A stretch of DNA of 10,595 bases from Deltaproteobacteria bacterium (lineage in GTDB: Bacteria; Desulfobacterota_C; Deferrisomatia; Deferrisomatales; JACRMM01), in the NCBI GenBank assembly GCA_016218905.1, contig JACRCS010000368.1, forward strand, positions 1 to 10,595. The letters are read 5' to 3'. Below are positions 6,633 to 10,595 of the stretch, piece after piece. The first letter of the stretch is position 1, and each line of letters starts with the position of its first letter. Below the pieces are notes generated by a model that was given only the letters and a program-made list of their open reading frames with translations, ran no database searches and was not told where the DNA came from. Position numbers and translations under genes: made by a program.

Positions 6633-7178
6633 ATGCGACACCTTTGGGCTATCGCGGCGATCTTCGTTTGCGCCCTCTCGTGGGGCGGCCAGCGAGCGCT
6701 TGCGGCTTCCGAGGAGTTCCCCGTCCCGCCCCCTCCCCTCAGCCCCGACTATTACCCCTGTTCGAACTGCCACAACGAAAGCCAGAAGACCGACCCGAAG
6801 CCCCGCCAACTGGGCGAACATCAGGACATTGAGCTCCACCACGCCGAGCAGTTCCGGTGGTGCCTCGATTGCCACGATGAGCGCAATCGCGACAAGCTCC
6901 ACCTCCAGAGCGGCGACAGGATCGACTTCTCCGAGTCGTACCGGCTCTGCGGGCAGTGCCACGGCGACAAGTACCGGGACTGGAGGGCCGGCATCCACGG
7001 CAAGCGGGTCGGATTCTGGAACGGGAAGAAGGAGTATCTCCTCTGCGCCCACTGCCACAACCCACACAGCCCCCGCTTCAAGCCCGTGAAGCCGGAGCCG
7101 CCGCCCGAGATCGACGGGTCCCGGACGCTCCGTTCCCACGCGCCGAAGGCGACGAAGCATCCGGCGAAAAAGCATTGA
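6633..7178 (+). CDS. Small tetrahaem periplasmic cytochrome c (c3/NrfB-like)
   Basis: The 181-residue protein has a Sec signal (residues 1-24, cut near A-L-A) followed by a Pro-rich linker. Haem sites are CSNCH 43-47, CLDCH 77-81, CGQCH 106-110 and CAHCH 138-142. Extra histidines at 63, 69, 70, 122 and 145 could be distal ligands, which suggests bis-His low-potential haems of the cytochrome c3 type. A C-terminal tail from ~150 is Pro-, Lys- and His-rich and haem-free. The ATG at 6633 follows GAGGAGGA (6617-6624). It leads a three-gene unit with a Tat-exported ferredoxin-like protein and an NrfD-like membrane protein, the arrangement of NrfBCD- and DsrJOP-type quinone:cytochrome modules. It is therefore the likely periplasmic electron acceptor or donor of that module (inference). 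The cytochrome class is sure; the precise subfamily is less so. Confidence 0.92.
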   Translation: MRHLWAIAAIFVCALSWGGQRALAASEEFPVPPPPLSPDYYPCSNCHNESQKTDPKPRQLGEHQDIELHHAEQFRWCLDCHDERNRDKLHLQSGDRIDFSESYRLCGQCHGDKYRDWRAGIHGKRVGFWNGKKEYLLCAHCHNPHSPRFKPVKPEPPPEIDGSRTLRSHAPKATKHPAKKH

Positions 7179-7193
7179 GCGAGCAGGAAGCTT

Positions 7194-7200
7194 GAGGAGA
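7194..7200 (+). promoter_or_regulatory. Shine-Dalgarno that sets the start of the Tat-ferredoxin gene
   Basis: GAGGAGA lies six bases before ATG 7207. The in-frame TTG at 7192 precedes this motif, so 7207 is the preferred start and gives a clean Tat signal. Confidence 0.7.
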
Positions 7201-7206
7201 TCACCG

Positions 7207-8115
7207 ATGTCCAAGGAAAGACCGAAGACCGAGACCGTCGACCCCCGCCTCGCGAGCCGGCGGAAGTTCCTCAAGGGGTGCGCGGCCGGCGCCGCCGCCG
7301 TGGCCCTGCCCGCGCCGGTGCTCGCGCAGGGCGGTTTTCTCACGTACGGCTCCTGGAAGGAGTACTTCCAGAAGCAGTTCCGGCAGATGAGCCCCAAGGA
7401 GGTCCAGGAGGCCCTACGCCGCATGGAGGAGAAGTACACCCGCCAGTACGGCCGGAAGGTCACGGTCAAGGCGACGCCACCGGTCCCGAACGCGGTCTTC
7501 GGCTACGCGCTGAACCTCAACGTCTGCATCGGCTGCCGCCGCTGCGCCTACGCCTGCGTGAAGGAGAACAACCAGTCGCGCCAGGCAGAGCAGATCCAGT
7601 ACATCAAGGTGCTGCGCTTCAAGAACGGCGAGATGGAGTTCGAGAAGTCCGAGCGGCACTACAACATGCCCGTCCAGTGCCAGCACTGCCAGAACGCGCC
7701 GTGCGTCAAGGCGTGCCCGATCAAGGCGACGTGGACGGAGCCGGACGGGCTCGTGGTCGTCGACTACAACTGGTGCATCGGGTGCCGGTACTGCATGGCC
7801 GCCTGTCCCTACGAGCAGCGCTTCTTCAACTGGTTGGATCCGAAGCTTCCGCCGGAGGAGCTCAACCCCGAGACCCACTACCTCGGCAACCGTCCGAGGA
7901 TGCGGGGCGTGGTCGAGAAGTGCACCTACTGCATTCAGAGGGTCCGCGAGGGCCGCTACCCCGCGTGCGTGGAAGCCTGCCCCGTGGGAGCGCGCAAGTT
8001 CGGAAACCTCCTCGATCCCAAGTCCGAGATCCGCGCCATCCTGGAGACGAAGAGAGTCTTCCGGATCAAGGAGGACCTGCTGACGGAACCCAAGTTCTTC
8101 TACTTCTTCGGCTAG
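7207..8115 (+). CDS. Tat-exported four-cluster [4Fe-4S] ferredoxin-like subunit (NrfC/DsrO type)
   Basis: The 302-residue protein begins with a twin-arginine signal: S-R-R-K-F-L-K-G (R18, R19), then an Ala-rich hydrophobic stretch ending near A-L-P-A-P-V-L-A (residue 40). It is therefore exported folded. After a helical, charged linker (~45-95) come four ferredoxin groups: C107/110/113/117, C158/161/166/170, C190/193/196/200 and C239/242/254/258, giving four [4Fe-4S] clusters. The protein ends T-E-P-K-F-F-Y-F-F-G before TAG. It lies 28 bp after the tetrahaem gene and 14 bp before the NrfD-like gene. Unlike the cluster 1 ferredoxin it carries its own Tat signal, which fits the lack of a Mo catalytic subunit beside it to carry it out. 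It should pass electrons between the membrane quinone site and the tetrahaem cytochrome. Family call is firm; electron direction is not known. Confidence 0.94.
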   Translation: MSKERPKTETVDPRLASRRKFLKGCAAGAAAVALPAPVLAQGGFLTYGSWKEYFQKQFRQMSPKEVQEALRRMEEKYTRQYGRKVTVKATPPVPNAVFGYALNLNVCIGCRRCAYACVKENNQSRQAEQIQYIKVLRFKNGEMEFEKSERHYNMPVQCQHCQNAPCVKACPIKATWTEPDGLVVVDYNWCIGCRYCMAACPYEQRFFNWLDPKLPPEELNPETHYLGNRPRMRGVVEKCTYCIQRVREGRYPACVEACPVGARKFGNLLDPKSEIRAILETKRVFRIKEDLLTEPKFFYFFG

Positions 8116-8129
8116 ACTCGAGGTGAGCC

Positions 8130-9371
8130 ATGAACAACGTTCTTGAGTTCTTCCTGGGGACCCTCGTCCTGGTCTTCCGAGGAGGAAAGAAGTACTACAC
8201 CTGGATGCTGTGCCTCCTGGCCGTGGCGGCCCTGGGCCTCGGGGCCTGGGTGTACCAGCTCAGCGAGGGCCTGGGGGTCACCGGGATGCGCGATCCGGTC
8301 TCCTGGGGCCTCTACATCGCCAACTTCACCTTCATGGTGGGCGTGGCCGCCGCGGCGGTCCTCCTGGTCATCCCGGCCTACATCTACAAGTGGGGTCCGA
8401 TCAAGGAGATCGTGCTTCTCGGAGAGCTCCTGGCGGTGGCCGCCATCAGCATGTGCCTCATGTTCGTTACCTTCGACCTGGGGCACCCGGAGCGCTTCTG
8501 GCACCTCATTCCGGGCCTGGGCATCCTCAACTTCCCGATCTCGATGCTCGCCTGGGACGTCGTCGTCCTGAACCTCTACCTCGTCCTGAACCTCTGCATC
8601 CCGGTCTACATCCTCTACAACGCCTATCAGGACCGGGAGCCCAACTACAAGATCCTCTGGCCCTTCATCATCTTCTCGATCCCGGCCGCCGTCTCCATCC
8701 ACACCGTGACGGCCTTCCTCTACAACGGCTTTCCCAGCCGGCCCTTCTGGAACGCCTCGATCCTCGCCCCGCGGTTCCTGGCCTCCGCCTTCTGCTCCGG
8801 GCCGAGCTTCATCATCATCGCCTTCCAGATGATCCGGAAGCACACGCCGATCAAGATCCAGGACCGCGCCATCTTCAAGCTCGCCGAAATCGTGGCCTAC
8901 GCCATGGGCGTCAACCTGTTTCTCCTCATCGCCGAGCTCTTCAAGGAGTACTACGGCGCGACGGTCCACCTGGCGCCCATGAAGTACCTCTTCCAGGGGC
9001 TCCACGGCCACAACGAGCTCGTCCCGATCATCTGGACCGCCATCGTCTTCAATCTCACGGCCTTCGTCCTTTTCCTCGTGCCGAAGACGCGTGAGAACTT
9101 CAAGACCCTCAACCTGGGCTGCGCGCTGATCTTCATGGGCGTCTGGATCGAGAAGGGCCCGGGCCTCATCCTCCCCGGGTTCGTGCCGACGCCCCTGGGG
9201 ATGGTCTGGACCTACACGCCGACGCTTCCCGAGATCCTGATCACGACCGGCATCTGGGCGATCGGGCTCATGATCTACACGCTCCTGCTCAAGGTCGCGA
9301 TTCCCATCGAGGTGGGCGAGTTCCGCCGGATGAAGGACGAGATCCACGGCGTGGTGCGCCATCACGCGTGA
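8130..9371 (+). CDS. NrfD/DsrP-like integral membrane protein
   Basis: The 413-residue hydrophobic protein has about ten candidate membrane segments (for example 24-43, 58-85, 95-115, 137-165, 175-198, 212-235, 250-272, 296-317, 325-349, 367-392). Family landmarks are F-D-L-G-H-P-E-R-F (from 115), S-I-H-T-V-T-A-F (H191) and G-V-W-I-E-K-G-P-G-L-I (E341 region). The last block, followed by L-P-G-F-V-P-T-P-L-G, is reminiscent of DsrP-type proteins. It is a distant paralogue of the membrane protein at 1042-2448; both have V-Y-Q or L-Y-Q before G-L-G-V-T-G, but H93 of the first protein is not conserved (V-A-A-A-A here). The family exchanges electrons with quinones. ATG 8130 follows AGGTGA at 8121-8126. 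It is the last gene of the unit and is followed directly by a strong terminator. Function as membrane anchor and quinone site of the three-gene module is inferred from family and neighbours. Confidence 0.92.
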   Translation: MNNVLEFFLGTLVLVFRGGKKYYTWMLCLLAVAALGLGAWVYQLSEGLGVTGMRDPVSWGLYIANFTFMVGVAAAAVLLVIPAYIYKWGPIKEIVLLGELLAVAAISMCLMFVTFDLGHPERFWHLIPGLGILNFPISMLAWDVVVLNLYLVLNLCIPVYILYNAYQDREPNYKILWPFIIFSIPAAVSIHTVTAFLYNGFPSRPFWNASILAPRFLASAFCSGPSFIIIAFQMIRKHTPIKIQDRAIFKLAEIVAYAMGVNLFLLIAELFKEYYGATVHLAPMKYLFQGLHGHNELVPIIWTAIVFNLTAFVLFLVPKTRENFKTLNLGCALIFMGVWIEKGPGLILPGFVPTPLGMVWTYTPTLPEILITTGIWAIGLMIYTLLLKVAIPIEVGEFRRMKDEIHGVVRHHA

Positions 9372-9394
9372 CGCCGGCCGGACCGAGCGCCGAG

Positions 9395-9425
9395 AAAGAG
9401 GGGCCCCGCGAGGGGCCCCTCTTTT
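9395..9425 (+). terminator. Strong Rho-independent terminator of cluster 2
   Basis: A perfect 13-bp stem (AAAGAGGGGCCCC at 9395-9407, with GGGGCCCCTCTTT at 9412-9424) closes on a GCGA tetraloop of the stable GNRA type and runs into TTTT (9422-9425). It begins 24 bp after the stop of the NrfD-like gene. The A-rich left foot could also give weak termination in the reverse direction. Confidence 0.92.
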
Positions 9426-9437
9426 CGCAACGGGGGA

Positions 9438-9513
9438 ATGGACGAAGTGGACGACATGGACGAGGTGGGCGGTCCACGAAGTCCACTCAGTCCACATGGT
9501 CCACTTCGTCCAC
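9438..9513. repeat. 9-bp-period inverted array of TGGAC / GTCCAC units
   Basis: Four [AG]TGGAC-like units start at 9438, 9447, 9456 and 9465 (the last is GTGGGC). Five exact GTCCAC units start at 9472, 9481, 9490, 9499 and 9508. Each half has a strict 9-bp period with variable 3-bp spacers, and the two halves point towards each other. The outer ends form a perfect 14-bp inverted repeat (TGGACGAAGTGGAC at 9439-9452 and its complement at 9499-9512). The array sits between the terminator of cluster 2 and the promoter of the next gene. Function is unknown: foldable RNA/DNA hairpin, clustered protein-binding sites, or a small dispersed repeat element are all possible. Confidence 0.85.
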
Positions 9514-9528
9514 GCTCTCTCTTCCCTT

Positions 9529-9557
9529 CCCGGGGGTTTCGCTTGAAAACCCCCGGG
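9529..9557. repeat. Stem-loop upstream of the alr region
   Basis: CCCGGGGGTTT (9529-9539) pairs perfectly with AAACCCCCGGG (9547-9557) across a 7-base loop. No T-run follows on either strand, so it is not a standard terminator. Its right half overlaps the candidate promoter of the downstream genes, so it may be a regulatory site or a second boundary hairpin. Confidence 0.6.
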
Positions 9558-9570
9558 GCACGGCTATAAC
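9543..9570 (+). promoter_or_regulatory. Candidate sigma70-type promoter for the alr region
   Basis: TTGAAA (9543-9548, 5/6 match) and TATAAC (9565-9570, 5/6 match) are 16 bp apart. Transcription from near 9577 would give a ~50-base leader before the small ORF at 9628. The -35 box lies in the loop and right arm of the stem-loop at 9529-9557. Confidence 0.5.
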
Positions 9571-9627
9571 ATCCGGGCCGCATCGACCCGCTGTCAGCTT
9601 CCCGTCGGGTCCCAGGAGAACACACCC

Positions 9628-9723
9628 ATGAGCCGGAACCGGCGGCTTCCCACCCGGCCCCCGCGGCGTCCCCCCGGGCGAGCGCCGCGGCCGCGGCACG
9701 ATTCCCGGACCGAGGTCTCGTGA
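9628..9723 (+). CDS. Possible 31-residue Arg/Pro-rich small ORF overlapping the alr start
   Basis: ATG 9628 follows AGGAGAA (9614-9620) at a good distance and the frame ends at TGA 9721-9723. The product would have 10 Arg and 7 Pro in 31 residues, with no membrane segment or known domain. Its stop overlaps the GTG start of the next frame (GTGA at 9720-9723), a layout typical of translational coupling. It could be a leader peptide that delivers ribosomes to alr, a real small basic protein, or chance: GC-rich DNA readily gives Arg/Pro codons. I do not recognise it. Confidence 0.35.
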   Translation: MSRNRRLPTRPPRRPPGRAPRPRHDSRTEVS

Positions 9724-10595
9724 GCGACCGAGCGCCCTTCCCGGGCCGTCCCACCGCGGCGCGCATTCGCCTGGACGCCGTGGAGGACAACTTCCGCCTG
9801 CTCGGCCGCGTCGCCGGGTCGGCCGAGCTGTGCGCCGTGGTGACTGCGAACGCCTACGGACACGGCGCCGTGCCCGTGACGCGGCGGCTGGAGAGCGCCG
9901 GCTGCCGCAGGTTCGCCGTCGGCATGCTCGAAGAGGCGGTGGAGCTTCGCGACGCGGGCGTCCGGGGGGAGATCCTCCTCCTCCAGGGCATGATGCCGGG
10001 CCAGGCGGGGGAGGTCCTGGGCCGAAACCTCATTCCCGTCGTCTCTTCCCTGTCGGCCCTGGAGCTCGCGGCCGAAGCGGCCGGCTCCTCGCCCTTGCCC
10101 CTCCACCTGAAGTTCGACACGGGGATGGGACGGCTCGGTCTCGCTCCCGAGCAGGCGGGGGAAGTCGGCGACGTCCTGCGCCGCCGGCCGAACCTGCGGC
10201 TGGAGGGCGTCTGCACCCACCTCGCCCGCGCGGGCGAGTCGGCCGACACCACCCGCGAGCAGCTTCGCCGGTTCGACGACGTCCGGGCGACGCTACGAGC
10301 CGCGGGCAGGGAGCCGGGGCTCGTCCACGCCGCCAACTCGGCCGCTTGCCTCTCCGAGCCCGCCGCACGCTACGACTGCGTGCGGGTCGGGATCGCCCTC
10401 TACGGAGCGAGGCCCGAGCCGGATCTCCCCTACGCCGAAGGCCTCCGGCCGGCGCTCGCCTGGACGAGCGCCCTCGACCTGGTGCGCCGCGTGCCGGCCG
10501 GCAGCCCCATCTCCTACGGCGGCACCTTCGTGACGAAGCGCCCCTCCACGTTGGGCGTCGTTCCGGTCGGCTACGCCGACGGCTACCGCCGGGCC
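9720..10595 (+). CDS. alr: Alanine racemase-like protein, 3' end cut by the window, PLP lysine replaced by threonine
   Basis: The first 292 residues match fold-type III alanine racemase from the N-terminal TIM barrel into the C-terminal domain. Alr makes D-alanine for peptidoglycan in the cytoplasm. Recognised motifs are A-V-V-T-A-N-A-Y-G-H-G (40-50), L-K-F-D-T-G-M-G-R-L-G (K131, R138), C-T-H-L-A, A-N-S-A-A, V-R-V-G-I-A-L-Y-G (R222), I-S-Y-G-G (Y266, the usual catalytic Tyr) and V-G-Y-A-D-G-Y. In known enzymes the first motif has Lys (K39 in the Geobacillus enzyme), which binds PLP and is a catalytic base; here residue 42 is Thr, codon ACT at 9843-9845. The other visible active-site residues are kept. 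GTG 9720 is the first usable start in this frame and overlaps the stop of the small ORF upstream. The gene is not related to the respiratory clusters and has its own promoter. Family is sure; whether it is an active racemase is doubtful. Confidence 0.88.
   Translation, partial: MSDRAPFPGRPTAARIRLDAVEDNFRLLGRVAGSAELCAVVTANAYGHGAVPVTRRLESAGCRRFAVGMLEEAVELRDAGVRGEILLLQGMMPGQAGEVLGRNLIPVVSSLSALELAAEAAGSSPLPLHLKFDTGMGRLGLAPEQAGEVGDVLRRRPNLRLEGVCTHLARAGESADTTREQLRRFDDVRATLRAAGREPGLVHAANSAACLSEPAARYDCVRVGIALYGARPEPDLPYAEGLRPALAWTSALDLVRRVPAGSPISYGGTFVTKRPSTLGVVPVGYADGYRRA

Noticed and set aside
8112..9497. 461-residue minus-strand open frame across the second NrfD-like gene, terminator and repeat array
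   Set aside because: It reads through a strong terminator and the array, is compositionally extreme (Asp/Glu/Arg/His) and opposes a well-supported gene.
9438..9513. CRISPR-like array
   Set aside because: Units of 6 bp with 3-bp spacers and opposite orientation in the two halves do not fit repeats and spacers of CRISPR; no cas genes are present.
9368..9631. 87-residue plus-strand open frame over the terminator and repeat array
   Set aside because: The Ser/Thr-rich repeats in the product come from the 9-bp array, whose period is a multiple of three; the start lies between a stop codon and a terminator with no Shine-Dalgarno.

Overview
The window is a GC-rich bacterial segment, all on the + strand. 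It carries two neighbouring respiratory gene clusters and the start of an unrelated housekeeping gene. The many CXXCH haem sites, the NrfD-type membrane proteins, the ferredoxin-type subunits and a twin-arginine signal point to a Gram-negative-type bacterium with a periplasm and cytochrome-based, probably anaerobic or flexible, respiration. Candidates are an acidobacterial, deltaproteobacterial or similar lineage. That placement is a guess from gene content; nothing here fixes the taxonomy.

Cluster 1 (2-6161) is tightly packed. It holds the C-terminal end of a molybdopterin (bis-MGD) oxidoreductase catalytic subunit, a four-cluster ferredoxin-like subunit, a ~10-TM NrfD/PsrC-like quinone-reactive membrane subunit, a tetrahaem cytochrome built of four repeated monohaem domains, and a decahaem cytochrome made of two tandem pentahaem modules. 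Together this looks like a complex iron-sulfur molybdoenzyme wired to 14 periplasmic haems. The substrate cannot be told because the catalytic domain lies outside the window. The ferredoxin gene has an in-frame TAG just before its family-typical C-terminal tail, and that tail is still readable downstream.

A 471-bp intergenic region (6162-6632) holds a perfect 28-bp palindrome, an AT-rich patch and a plausible sigma70 promoter. Cluster 2 (6633-9371) follows: a small tetrahaem cytochrome, a Tat-exported four-cluster ferredoxin-like protein and a second NrfD-like membrane protein. This is an NrfBCD / DsrJOP-like quinone:cytochrome oxidoreductase module with no molybdenum subunit of its own. It ends in a strong intrinsic terminator.

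Downstream is a striking 9-bp-period inverted array of TGGAC/GTCCAC units, a stem-loop overlapping a promoter, a short Arg/Pro-rich ORF, and a GTG-started alanine racemase gene that runs off the window end. In this Alr-like protein the PLP-anchoring lysine of the A-V-V-K-A-N-A-Y-G-H-G motif is threonine, while the other recognisable active-site residues are kept.

Working model (inference): cluster 1 passes electrons between a periplasmic molybdoenzyme, the quinone pool and multihaem cytochromes. Cluster 2 gives a second quinone-cytochrome link, so together they may form a branched periplasmic electron network.
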